The position numbers and the translations under genes were made by a program. This document shows positions 37,574 through 46,264 of a stretch of DNA of 64,000 nucleotides, one piece after another; the stretch's first letter is position 1; each line of letters begins with the position of its first letter. The stretch spans positions 248,001-312,000 of the forward strand of contig CAYJLF010000001.1 of NCBI GenBank assembly GCA_964371055.1, read 5' to 3'. The DNA comes from CAYJLF01 sp964371055 (lineage in GTDB: Bacteria; Eisenbacteria; RBG-16-71-46; CAIMUX01). The notes below the pieces were generated by a model. That model saw only the letters and a list, made by a program, of their open reading frames with translations. It was not told the DNA's origin and searched no databases.

Positions 37574-38077
37574 ATGTCCGATCTGCGCGAACAGCTGCTC
37601 AAGGCAGGCCTCGTCTCGTCCCGGCAGGTCCGCCAGGCCAAGCACGACGATCGCGTGCACCGCAAGGAAGTCGGGCTCGAAGGCCTGCAGGAGGAACGCG
37701 CCGCCCAACAACGCGCCGCGGAGGAACGCCTGGAGGCCAAGCGGCGCGCCGACCGCGAGCGCGAGGAGGAACGGCGCCGCCGGGAGCTGGAACAGCAGCG
37801 GGCGGAGGTCCTTCGTTCGAGGATTCGCGGCGGTTGGATCCGCGAGGCCACCGCGGGCGCTAAGCGCTTCTTTTTCGTGCTCGAAGGGGGGCGGATCACC
37901 TACCTCGACCTGAACGACGGCGCGGCCCGGCGCCTGCTCGGCGGCAGCGCCGCCATCGTCGACACCACCGGGGCGGTGCGGGGGGAGTTCTGCGTCATCG
38001 ACGGCCACGCCGCCCAGTCGCTAGCGCGAGAGCATCCGGAGATCATCCGCTACTGGAACCGGTCGGTGGACCGCTGA
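37574..38077 (+). CDS. DUF2058 (YaiL-like) protein
   Basis: A 167-residue cytosolic protein that opens with LREQLLKAGLVSSRQVRQAK, very close to the DUF2058 signature of E. coli YaiL (EQLLKAGLV). A highly charged helix follows (about 35-85, Arg/Glu-rich, likely coiled coil) and then a compact C-terminal domain with GGWIREATAGAKRFFFVLEG, ITYLDLNDGAARRLLGG and REHPEIIRYW. The family is thought to associate with nucleic acid or the nucleoid, but no activity is established. It lies 14 bases upstream of the penicillin-binding protein gene and is probably co-transcribed. The family is best known in Gammaproteobacteria. Confidence 0.78.
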   Translation: MSDLREQLLKAGLVSSRQVRQAKHDDRVHRKEVGLEGLQEERAAQQRAAEERLEAKRRADREREEERRRRELEQQRAEVLRSRIRGGWIREATAGAKRFFFVLEGGRITYLDLNDGAARRLLGGSAAIVDTTGAVRGEFCVIDGHAAQSLAREHPEIIRYWNRSVDR

Positions 38078-38091
38078 CCGGCGGTAAGCAC

Positions 38092-40422
38092 GTGCCCGAA
38101 TCAGCGGCGTATCCGGAACCTGACCGCGCCGACGGCACCACGGCTCGCGCTTTGTCCAGGTCGCGGTCGGCTGGTCTCTCTCTCACGGCTCTCCTCGCGC
38201 TCCTCACCGGACTCTCCTGCCTGTCGGCGCGCATTCCCGAGAGCGGCTCGCGGCAGCGGGTCCTCTTCTACGCGGCGCCGACCCAGCTCGCGCCCGGCGC
38301 CCGCCTCGATCCCGATGACCTGGAAGCGCGCCTGAAGCGCCTCGACTATCACTTCGTCGAGGAACCGAAAGCGCCGGGGGAGGTTCAACTGCGTCCCGGT
38401 GGCGGGACGATCTGGCTCCGGCCGTTCCACTATCCCGGCCGGGCCTTCCCGGGCGGCCGGGTCCGCCTGCGACTCGGATCGGGCGAGGTGGTGAGCGTCG
38501 AACCTCTCGATCCGATGGAAGCGGGCGATCTGCGCCTCGAGCCGGAACGAATCGCCGGTTTCGAAGGCGACCGGGGTGCCGTTCTGAAGCCGATCACCCT
38601 CCAGGATGCGCCGCCGCTTCTGGTGCAGGCGATCATCGCCAGCGAGGATCGTCGCTTCTACCAGCACATCGGGATCGATCCCCTCGGCCTCGTGCGCGCC
38701 TTCTTCGCGAATCTGCGCAAACAGGACGTGGGCCAGGGAGGATCGACGCTGACCCAGCAGTTGGCGCGCTCCCTCTATCTGCGCAATCAGAAGACGATCG
38801 GCCGCAAGATCAGCGAGGCCGCGATCGCGATCGGCCTGGAGATCCGATACTCCAAGGAGGAGATCCTCGAGGGCTACCTGAATGCCGTCTACTGGGGCCA
38901 CTGGGGCCCGATGGAAATCCGCGGCGCGCGGGAAGCGGCTCAGTACTACCTCGGCACCGATATCGACCAGGCCGACGTCGCCGGCATCGCGCTTCTGGTC
39001 GGCATCCTCCCCGCGCCGAACGCCTTCTCACCGTACGGCCATCCTGACCGCGCCAAACGGCGACGGGACGTCGTGCTGAGAGTGCTGGAGACCCGCGGCA
39101 TCCTGACCGCGGAGGAAGCAGCCAAGGCAAGGGCCAGGCCGATCCCGGAGCGTCGACCACCGGTGCGGCTCTCGGAAGCGTCCTACTTCCTCGACGCGGC
39201 GCGGGTGGAGATCGAACGGAGGGCGCCGAAGGGCATCGCCGACCGGCCCGGCACGAAGATCTTCACGACCCTCGACTTCCGCGATCAGGCCGCGGTGGTG
39301 GCATCGATCGAGAAGGGGCTCCCGGATCTGGAAAAGGCGCACCGCAAGCTGCGCCGCAAGGACCACATCCTCCAGGGCGCCGTCGTTTCCATCGACCCCG
39401 GTTCGGGCGCGGTGCGCGCCCTGGTGGGAGGGCGCGACTTCCTCCGCTATCCGTTCAATCGGGCGGCCGAGGCCCGCCGTCAGCCCGGGTCGCTCTTCAA
39501 GCCGTTCGTCTTCCTCGCCGCCTTCCGCCGCGCCGAACGGCGCGACGGATCGTCCTGGACGCCGGCCACCGTCATCGTGGACGAGCCGGTGGAGAGCAAG
39601 CCCGGGCGCAAGCCATGGCCGCAGAACTACGATCACGAGTACCGCGGCCCCGTGACGATCAGGCAGGCGCTGGAGCAGTCGATCAACGCGCCGACCGCAC
39701 GGGTCGCGGTCGAGGTCGGCCTCCCGCGAGTCGCGGCGGCTGCGCAGGACCTGGGAATCCTGAGCCCGCTGCGGCCGGTGCCGTCTTTGAGCCTCGGCTC
39801 TTCCGAGGTCACGCTGATGGAGATCACGGGGGCCTACGCCGCCCTCGCCGAGGGTGGCGTCGCGCACGCGCCCCACCTGGTGACCGGGATCCTCGACCGC
39901 GACGGCGGGGTGGTTCCCCTCCAGCCGCTCGTCGATCCGCCGGGCGTGGGGAGGTCGGAAGCTTTCCTGACCACCCGGCTGTTGCAGGGGGTGATGGAGT
40001 CGGGGACCGGCAAGCGGGCCCGGGCACTGGGAGTACGCGGCGACGTGGCGGGAAAGACCGGCACCACGGACGACTACCGCGACGCCTGGTTCGTCGGGTT
40101 CACGCCGGTGAGGGCCATCGGCGTGTGGATCGGCTTCGATGACAACCACCCGGTCGGCCTGTCGGGCGGGGCCGCCGCGCTGCCGATCTGGGCCCACGCG
40201 ATGCGCTCCGCCCAGGGCCGGCACGGCGACGGATCGTTCCATCGCCCGCGCGGGGTCGTTCGGGTCCCGATCTGCATCGAGAGCGGGCAGGTCGCGACCG
40301 CTGACTGCCCCAGTTTCCTCGAGGAGGACTTCCTGGCCGGGACCGAGCCGACCGAGAGCTGTGAGCTGCACGCGCCAGGCCTGTTCGAGCGATTTTGGCG
40401 CAGGTTCGACTGGCGTGACTGA
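38092..40422 (+). CDS. mrcB: Class A penicillin-binding protein, PBP1B-like (transglycosylase-transpeptidase)
   Basis: A 776-residue bifunctional peptidoglycan synthase. After one membrane segment (about 28-46) comes a small domain (about 55-145) resembling the UB2H domain of PBP1B. The GT51 transglycosylase has catalytic Glu185 in ASEDRRFYQHIGID, plus GGSTLTQQLARSLYL and EGYLNAVYWG. The transpeptidase shows SxxK with Ser467 (GSLFKP), SxN as SINAPT, and KTGTT. The C-terminus carries a Cys-containing stretch (CIESGQVATADCP). The start is a GTG; the short cytosolic tail is unconserved, so a later start is possible. The UB2H-like region suggests regulation by an outer-membrane lipoprotein, as for PBP1B. 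Confidence 0.9.
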   Translation: MPESAAYPEPDRADGTTARALSRSRSAGLSLTALLALLTGLSCLSARIPESGSRQRVLFYAAPTQLAPGARLDPDDLEARLKRLDYHFVEEPKAPGEVQLRPGGGTIWLRPFHYPGRAFPGGRVRLRLGSGEVVSVEPLDPMEAGDLRLEPERIAGFEGDRGAVLKPITLQDAPPLLVQAIIASEDRRFYQHIGIDPLGLVRAFFANLRKQDVGQGGSTLTQQLARSLYLRNQKTIGRKISEAAIAIGLEIRYSKEEILEGYLNAVYWGHWGPMEIRGAREAAQYYLGTDIDQADVAGIALLVGILPAPNAFSPYGHPDRAKRRRDVVLRVLETRGILTAEEAAKARARPIPERRPPVRLSEASYFLDAARVEIERRAPKGIADRPGTKIFTTLDFRDQAAVVASIEKGLPDLEKAHRKLRRKDHILQGAVVSIDPGSGAVRALVGGRDFLRYPFNRAAEARRQPGSLFKPFVFLAAFRRAERRDGSSWTPATVIVDEPVESKPGRKPWPQNYDHEYRGPVTIRQALEQSINAPTARVAVEVGLPRVAAAAQDLGILSPLRPVPSLSLGSSEVTLMEITGAYAALAEGGVAHAPHLVTGILDRDGGVVPLQPLVDPPGVGRSEAFLTTRLLQGVMESGTGKRARALGVRGDVAGKTGTTDDYRDAWFVGFTPVRAIGVWIGFDDNHPVGLSGGAAALPIWAHAMRSAQGRHGDGSFHRPRGVVRVPICIESGQVATADCPSFLEEDFLAGTEPTESCELHAPGLFERFWRRFDWRD

Positions 40423-40469
40423 TGGAATCGATCCGGGTGGATGCGCGGGTAGGAGGGTAGGGTAAGACC

Positions 40470-42239
40470 ATGGCCGGGGCTGATCGCCGCATCGACCGCC
40501 GCAGTCTGCGCCGTCTGCTGCGCCTGCTGCTGGAACATCGCCGCGCCCTCGCCATCGGCTTCGCTGGTCTGGTCGCCGTCGACCTGCTCCAGCTCCTCAT
40601 TCCGAGATTGACGCAGGAGATCGTCGATCGCCTCGCGCGCGGCATCGCGGCCCCCCGTACCTTGTGGCTCCTGGCCGGGGCGATGGTCCTCGTGTCGATC
40701 GGGATGGGCCTCTGCCGGTTTCTCTGGCGCTATTTCCTCATCGGATCGAGTCACCGGATCGAGCGCGATCTGCGGCAGAAGCTCTACGATCACCTGCAGC
40801 GGCTTTCCCCTTCGTACTACGATCGGATGAAGGTCGGGGACATCATGGCGCACGCCACGAACGATCTGACCGCGGTGCGCATGGCCACCGGCCTGGCGAC
40901 CTTGGCCGCCATCGACGCGGTGGTCCTCGCCACGGCCAGCGTCTCGGTCATGCTCACGATGAACGTGCGGCTGACGCTCCTGACCCTGATTCCGCTCCCC
41001 TTGCTCACCGTGCTGATGGCGCGCTTCGGCCGGATTGTGCACGCCCGGTTCACGGCGGTGCAGGAAGCGTTCTCCCGCCTGACCGAGAAGGCGCAGGAGA
41101 CGATCTCGGGCGTCCGGGTGGTCAAGGCGTACGGCGACGAGGCGTCGGAGAACCGCTACTTCTCCGACCGCGCACGCGACTCGGCCCGGGAGAACATCCG
41201 GCTCGCTCGCACGTGGGGCCTCTTCGATCCGGTCATCAGCGCGCTGGCCCGGGCGAGTCTGGCGATCCTGGTCGCGGCCGGCGGAACGATGGTGGTCCGC
41301 GGCCAGCTCTCCCTGGGCCAGTTCGTCGCCTTCACCAGCTATCTCAACATGCTGATCTGGCCGATGATGGCCGCCGGCTGGGTGGTCAACCTCCTGCAGC
41401 GCGGCACGGCCAGCCTCGACCGCCTGCAGGTGATCTTCGAGACGTCGCCCGAGATCATCGACGGCCGGCGCGCCGACCCGCCTCGCCCCCTCCTGTCCGT
41501 GCGGGACCTCCACTTCACCTATCCGGGCGCACCCGAGCCCGTGCTCCGCGGGATCAGCTTCGACTTGCCGGCCGGCGCCACGCTGGGGATCGTGGGACGG
41601 ACCGGCTCGGGAAAGACGACCCTCGTGGAGCTGCTCCTCCGGCTCTACGATCCTCCGGTCGGGTCGATCCGGCTCGACGGCACCGATGTGCGCGATTGGA
41701 AGCTGGACCGGCTGCGCGCGGCGTTCGGCTACGTGCCGCAGGAAACGTTCCTCTTCGCCCTCAGCGTGGCCGACAACATCGCGTTCGGCGTCGATGATCT
41801 CCCGCGGAGCGAAGTGGTGCGCCTGGCGAGCCTGGTCGCCATCCACGAGGAGGTGCTGGCCTTCCCCGACGGGTACGACACCCTGGTGGGCGAGCGGGGC
41901 GTCACGCTCTCCGGCGGGCAGAAGCAGAGGATCGCCATCGCCCGCGCGCTCGCTCGCGATCCCCTTCTTCTGGTGCTCGATGATGCGCTCTCCAGCGTCG
42001 ATACCGGGACGGAGAGCCGGATCCTGGACGCGCTGCGCCACGGGCGCGAGCAGCGCACCAACATCCTGATCGCCCACCGGACCAGCACCGTGCGGATGGC
42101 CGACCTGATCCTCGTGCTCGAGGGGGGCGCTCTCACCGAGGCGGGCACTCACGAGGAGTTGCTCGCGCGCGGCGGGTACTATCGCGATCTTCACCGCATG
42201 CAGGAACTGGAAGACGAGGCGCGGCGCGTCGAGGTCTGA
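40470..42239 (+). CDS. ABC exporter half-transporter with degenerate catalytic site (BmrC/MdlA-like)
   Basis: A 589-residue half-transporter with six membrane helices (about 20-300) and a C-terminal nucleotide-binding domain. Walker A is GRTGSGKTTL, the signature LSGGQKQRIAIARAL, and Walker B LLVLDD with Asp505 where the catalytic Glu normally stands. In heterodimeric exporters such as BmrCD or TM287/288 one subunit carries exactly this kind of substitution, leaving one active ATP site per dimer. The next gene encodes the partner with an intact Glu. It probably exports lipids, drugs or peptides. The gene lies 47 bases after the penicillin-binding protein gene. Confidence 0.9.
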   Translation: MAGADRRIDRRSLRRLLRLLLEHRRALAIGFAGLVAVDLLQLLIPRLTQEIVDRLARGIAAPRTLWLLAGAMVLVSIGMGLCRFLWRYFLIGSSHRIERDLRQKLYDHLQRLSPSYYDRMKVGDIMAHATNDLTAVRMATGLATLAAIDAVVLATASVSVMLTMNVRLTLLTLIPLPLLTVLMARFGRIVHARFTAVQEAFSRLTEKAQETISGVRVVKAYGDEASENRYFSDRARDSARENIRLARTWGLFDPVISALARASLAILVAAGGTMVVRGQLSLGQFVAFTSYLNMLIWPMMAAGWVVNLLQRGTASLDRLQVIFETSPEIIDGRRADPPRPLLSVRDLHFTYPGAPEPVLRGISFDLPAGATLGIVGRTGSGKTTLVELLLRLYDPPVGSIRLDGTDVRDWKLDRLRAAFGYVPQETFLFALSVADNIAFGVDDLPRSEVVRLASLVAIHEEVLAFPDGYDTLVGERGVTLSGGQKQRIAIARALARDPLLLVLDDALSSVDTGTESRILDALRHGREQRTNILIAHRTSTVRMADLILVLEGGALTEAGTHEELLARGGYYRDLHRMQELEDEARRVEV

Positions 42240-42274
42240 GGGAACGAAGCGGACGGACGGAGAGGCAGGAAGCG

Positions 42275-44434
42275 ATGCGAGGAGGCACAGGCGGGTCGCT
42301 CGGAGCCGGCGGGGGCCGGGGCGGCGGCGGTCGGGGCCCCGGCGGCGGATCCCGCGCCGACGACGACGAGCAACTGGGCCGGGTCTACGACGGGCGGCTC
42401 GTACGGCGGCTGCTGCGCTACGTGCGGCCCCACCGGCGGCTCGTCCTGCTCGCCATGCTGTTCATGTCGATCGCCACGGCCGTCGACCTCATCACGCCCT
42501 GGATGATCAAGACGGGGATCGACAGCTACCTCGCCCGGCTCTACCTCGTCTGGGAGGGGGACCCGGCGTCGATCACGGACGTGGCCTCCGGGGCCGACGC
42601 GCTCCTCCTCGCGGAACCGGGGGTTCTGCTGGTGCGGACCGCCGGCCGAGGCGCCGTCTCGACCGAAACCCGCCGGCGCCTCGAGGGAGCCGGGACCCTG
42701 CATCCCGCGACCTGCTACCTCTTCCCCGCCGCGGACCGCCGGGACCAGATCGGTTCCGTTCGCGGCGACTACTGGCTGGTCCCGGAAGGGGATCTGGCCC
42801 GAGTCCCACCGGCCACCCTCGTGCGGATCCGCGGCGCCGACATCGACGGGGTTCGACGGCTGGCGCTGGCTCTCGGCGGACTGATCCTGCTCGGGCTCCT
42901 GGTCGGCTACGGCCACGTCTATACCCTGTCGGTCGCCGGTCAGCGCGCGATGTTCGATCTGCGGGTCGACCTGTTCCGCCACCTCGGCACGCTGTCGCTG
43001 CGCTACTACGATCGCAATCCCCAGGGGCGGCTCGTGACGCGTGTCACGAACGACATCGAGGCGCTGAACGAGATGTTCGCCGCCGTCCTCGTCAACCTCG
43101 TCAAGGATATCCTGCTGCTGGCCGGCACCATCGCGCTCCTCTTCGCCATGAACGTGCGCCTCGCCGCAATCGCGCTGACGGTGATCCCGGTCATCCTCGC
43201 CGTTTCCCTCCTCTTCCGCCGCCATGTGCGCGGCGTCTACCGCGAGGTGAGGCGCCTGATCGCCGCGCTGAACGCCGGGCTGGCCGAGGACATCGGCGGC
43301 GTCAAGGTGGTGCAGGCCTTCGGACGCGAACGCGCACGCCGCGCCCTCTACCGGGAGACGAACGACGCCTATCTCGGCTCCAACCTGCGGCAGCTCGTCA
43401 TCTTCGGGATCTTCCGCCCGGCGGTGGAAATCCTGGCGTCGGTGGGCGTGGCGCTGGTGTTGGTCTACGGCGGTCTCGGAGTCCTGTCGGGGGCCCTCAC
43501 CCTGGGCGCGCTCGTCGCCTTCATCACCTATGTGCGCGGCATGTTCCAGCCCGTCGCCGACATGAGCGAGAAGTACAACATCATGCAGAGCGCGATGGCT
43601 TCGGCGGAGCGGATCTTTGGAATCCTCGACACCGAGCCGGAGGTGCGGGACGCCACGGTGGAACCCCCGGCCGAAGCGTCTCCGGAGACCGCCGTGCGCC
43701 CGGTGCGCGGACGGGTCGAGTTCCGGGGCGTCTCCTTCGCCTACACGCCGGAGACCCCGGTGCTGCGGGAGGTCAGTTTCGTGGTGGAGCCCGGTCGCAG
43801 CGCCGCCCTCGTCGGCCCGACGGGCGCCGGCAAGACCTCGATCCTCTCGCTGCTCTGCCGGTTCTACGATGTGAACGACGGCGCCGTCCTGATCGACGGA
43901 GTCGACGTCCGGCAATGGCCGGCCCGGGATCTCCGGCGGAACATCGCCATCGTGCTGCAGGACGCCTTCGTCTTCAGCCGGTCGATCCGCGAGAACATCA
44001 CCTTGGGAACTCCGATGGCCGAGGCCGAGGTCCGGCGGGCCGCCGAGATGGTGCAGGCGCTCGACTTCATCGAGCGGCTGCCGGACGGTCTCGACACGGT
44101 GATGGCCGAACGGGGCGCCACGCTCTCGACCGGGCAGCGGCAGCTCATCTGCTTCGCCCGCGCCCTGGCCCATGATCCCCGCATCCTGATCCTGGACGAG
44201 GCGACCAGCAGCGTCGATCCCGAGACCGAGCGGAAGATCCAGCAGGCGACGGTCACCCTGATGCACGGGCGGACCAGCATCGTGGTCGCGCACCGCCTGA
44301 GCACGATCCAGCGCGCCGACGAGATTCTCGTCTTCGACGGCGGCCGGATCCTGGAGCGGGGATCCCATCGCGAGCTGCTCGACCGGCGCGGGATCTACCA
44401 CAACCTGCACCTCTTGCAGTATCGTACCGGCTGA
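42275..44434 (+). CDS. ABC exporter half-transporter with extracytoplasmic insertion (BmrD/MdlB-like)
   Basis: A 719-residue partner of the preceding half-transporter. A Gly-rich cytosolic leader (about 1-30) precedes helix 1 (about 50-70). Then comes an insertion of about 110 residues (about 90-200) before helix 2, which must lie outside the inner membrane. BmrD has a comparable extracellular cap at this place. The nucleotide-binding domain has Walker A GPTGAGKTSI, signature LSTGQRQLICFARAL, and Walker B ILILDE with catalytic Glu642. Together the two genes form one complete exporter. Its end overlaps an 8-bp tandem repeat. Confidence 0.9.
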   Translation: MRGGTGGSLGAGGGRGGGGRGPGGGSRADDDEQLGRVYDGRLVRRLLRYVRPHRRLVLLAMLFMSIATAVDLITPWMIKTGIDSYLARLYLVWEGDPASITDVASGADALLLAEPGVLLVRTAGRGAVSTETRRRLEGAGTLHPATCYLFPAADRRDQIGSVRGDYWLVPEGDLARVPPATLVRIRGADIDGVRRLALALGGLILLGLLVGYGHVYTLSVAGQRAMFDLRVDLFRHLGTLSLRYYDRNPQGRLVTRVTNDIEALNEMFAAVLVNLVKDILLLAGTIALLFAMNVRLAAIALTVIPVILAVSLLFRRHVRGVYREVRRLIAALNAGLAEDIGGVKVVQAFGRERARRALYRETNDAYLGSNLRQLVIFGIFRPAVEILASVGVALVLVYGGLGVLSGALTLGALVAFITYVRGMFQPVADMSEKYNIMQSAMASAERIFGILDTEPEVRDATVEPPAEASPETAVRPVRGRVEFRGVSFAYTPETPVLREVSFVVEPGRSAALVGPTGAGKTSILSLLCRFYDVNDGAVLIDGVDVRQWPARDLRRNIAIVLQDAFVFSRSIRENITLGTPMAEAEVRRAAEMVQALDFIERLPDGLDTVMAERGATLSTGQRQLICFARALAHDPRILILDEATSSVDPETERKIQQATVTLMHGRTSIVVAHRLSTIQRADEILVFDGGRILERGSHRELLDRRGIYHNLHLLQYRTG

Positions 44435-44449
44435 CCGGCTGACCGGCTG
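44426..44449. repeat. Three tandem copies of an 8-bp unit across the exporter stop codon
   Basis: ACCGGCTG occurs three times without spacing at 44426, 44434 and 44442. Each junction creates TGA (44432, 44440, 44448). Because the unit length is 8, the three TGAs fall in all three reading frames, the first being the gene's own stop. Confidence 0.9.
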
Positions 44450-44488
44450 ATCGGCGACCAGAGCCGGACCGGCGGGAGGAGACGATCG

Positions 44489-46264
44489 ATGAGCGTTCGC
44501 ATCCAGGGAACCGTGGGAAGCGAGACGATCATCCGGGAGCTCGCCCCGGGCGTCCTGAAGGCAGGCCGGGGAACCGGCAACGACCTGGTCCTCGCCGATC
44601 CTTCGGTGTCGCGCGAGCATGCGGAGATCATCCTGGACCAGAGCGGGGGCCGTGCTGCCATTCAGGTCCGCGATCTCGGCAGCCGGAACGGCACCTTCAT
44701 CAACGGCACGCAGGTGCGTGATTCCGCCGTCGCGCGGATCGGAGATCGTCTGCGCCTCGGGCAGGTGGAGCTGACGCTCAGCGACCCGTCGGTTGCGGAC
44801 GCGCCTGCGCCGGGAGATGAAGGACGCCGTCCCCTGACTTCCGCATCGTGGAGCGGCGCGCTGCCGCCCCACTCCGGGGCGGAGCACCCGAGCGAAGTCC
44901 GGTCGGCTCGCCTGAGTGGGGACGGTCAGGTTCATGCCTCCCGTTCCGTGCGCTGGGAGGAGATCGAGTCTTTGGGCGGGCGCCGCGACCTGGCGCGCAC
45001 ACTCCTCGACGCCCTGGCCGAGACCGGCAACCTCCTCGTGCGGCCACGCCCCGAGGCCGAGCTGCACGATGCGCTGCTGGCCCTGGTCGGACGTGTCGTT
45101 CCGGCTCGACGGGTGGTCCTGCTTCTCACCCCGCCGGGCAAGACGGAGGGGGAGGTCCTGCCGGAAGTGCGCGCGGTCCGGGCCGCACGTGAGGATGCCC
45201 GGGAGCTCCTCGTCAGCCAGACCCTGTTGCGCACCGTCCTGCAGGATAGAACCACCCTCCTCGTCAACGACGCGCGGTCCGACGCCCGGTTTCGCGAGCA
45301 GGCGAGCATCGTCGCCTCGGACCTGATGAGCGCGCTCGTCGCTCCCCTCTTCGACAACGAGCGCGTGATCGGCGTGCTCTATGCCGACAGCGACGATCCG
45401 CGCCTCGCGTTCGATCCGGAGTGGATCCGCGCCTTCACCCTTCTGGCCAATGTCATCGCAGTGAAGCTGACCAACGCCCGGCTGCTCGAAAACGAACGGG
45501 AGCAGCAGCGGATGGCGCAGGAGCTGGCGACAGCCGCGCGCATCCAGAGAGAGATGCTGCCGCGCACCCTCCCCGGCATCCCGGGTTACGCGCTCGCTGC
45601 CCGTCTCACCCCCTGCTTCGAGGCCGGGGGCGATCTCTACGACGCGCAGCCGCTGGCCGGCGGGCGGTGCGCCCTCTCGGTCGGCGATGTCACCGGGAAG
45701 GGGATGGGGGCCGCGTTGCTCATGTCGCACACGCTGGCGTCGATGCGGATCCTGCTCGAGGGGGAACCCCCGCTCGGAGACGCGGTGACGCGACTCTATC
45801 GCCAGACCTGCCAGATCGCCCCGATCGGCAATTTCGTCACGCTTTTCTTAGCCCGACTCGACCCGCGCACGCACGTCCTGGAGTACGCCAACTGCGGCCA
45901 CAATCCCCCCCTCGTCTTCGGGGCGGACGGCGCCTGCCGAGAGCTGGAGCCGACCGCGCTCGCCCTGGGGATGTTCCCGCTCGAGATGCTCCCTCCCGAC
46001 TCGCTGCGCTGCGCCACGACCGAACTCGCCCCGGGCGAGTTGCTCTGCATCTTCTCCGATGGCATCCCGGAGGCGCTGCGCGGCGAGGAGTTCTTCGGCG
46101 ACGAGAGGCTGGTAGAGTCTGTGCGGCGGCGCCTGGAGCAGCCGGTAGACCAGATTCTCGACGGTGTGCTGGAGGATCTCGGAGGCTTCCTCGGCGACGC
46201 CCCGCCCTCCGACGATGTCACGTTGCTTCTGGTGAGGCGATCGAGTCAGTCTTCCAGGTCGTAG
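44489..46264 (+). CDS. FHA-GAF-PP2C serine phosphatase (RsbU/SpoIIE type)
   Basis: A 591-residue signalling protein. An N-terminal FHA domain (about 1-95) shows GRGTGNDLVLADPSVSREHA and LGSRNGTFING, the phosphothreonine-binding layout. A Ser/Ala-rich linker precedes a GAF domain (about 180-335; PLFDNERVIGVLYADSDDP). A short coiled coil leads to the SpoIIE/PP2C domain with metal-binding acidic motifs FEAGGDLYDA and VGDVTGKGMGAALLMS. Such proteins dephosphorylate STAS antagonists; a lone STAS protein is encoded at 8537-8899. FHA suggests coupling to Ser/Thr kinase signalling. Its last 19 bases overlap the convergent asnB gene. Confidence 0.92.
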   Translation: MSVRIQGTVGSETIIRELAPGVLKAGRGTGNDLVLADPSVSREHAEIILDQSGGRAAIQVRDLGSRNGTFINGTQVRDSAVARIGDRLRLGQVELTLSDPSVADAPAPGDEGRRPLTSASWSGALPPHSGAEHPSEVRSARLSGDGQVHASRSVRWEEIESLGGRRDLARTLLDALAETGNLLVRPRPEAELHDALLALVGRVVPARRVVLLLTPPGKTEGEVLPEVRAVRAAREDARELLVSQTLLRTVLQDRTTLLVNDARSDARFREQASIVASDLMSALVAPLFDNERVIGVLYADSDDPRLAFDPEWIRAFTLLANVIAVKLTNARLLENEREQQRMAQELATAARIQREMLPRTLPGIPGYALAARLTPCFEAGGDLYDAQPLAGGRCALSVGDVTGKGMGAALLMSHTLASMRILLEGEPPLGDAVTRLYRQTCQIAPIGNFVTLFLARLDPRTHVLEYANCGHNPPLVFGADGACRELEPTALALGMFPLEMLPPDSLRCATTELAPGELLCIFSDGIPEALRGEEFFGDERLVESVRRRLEQPVDQILDGVLEDLGGFLGDAPPSDDVTLLLVRRSSQSSRS

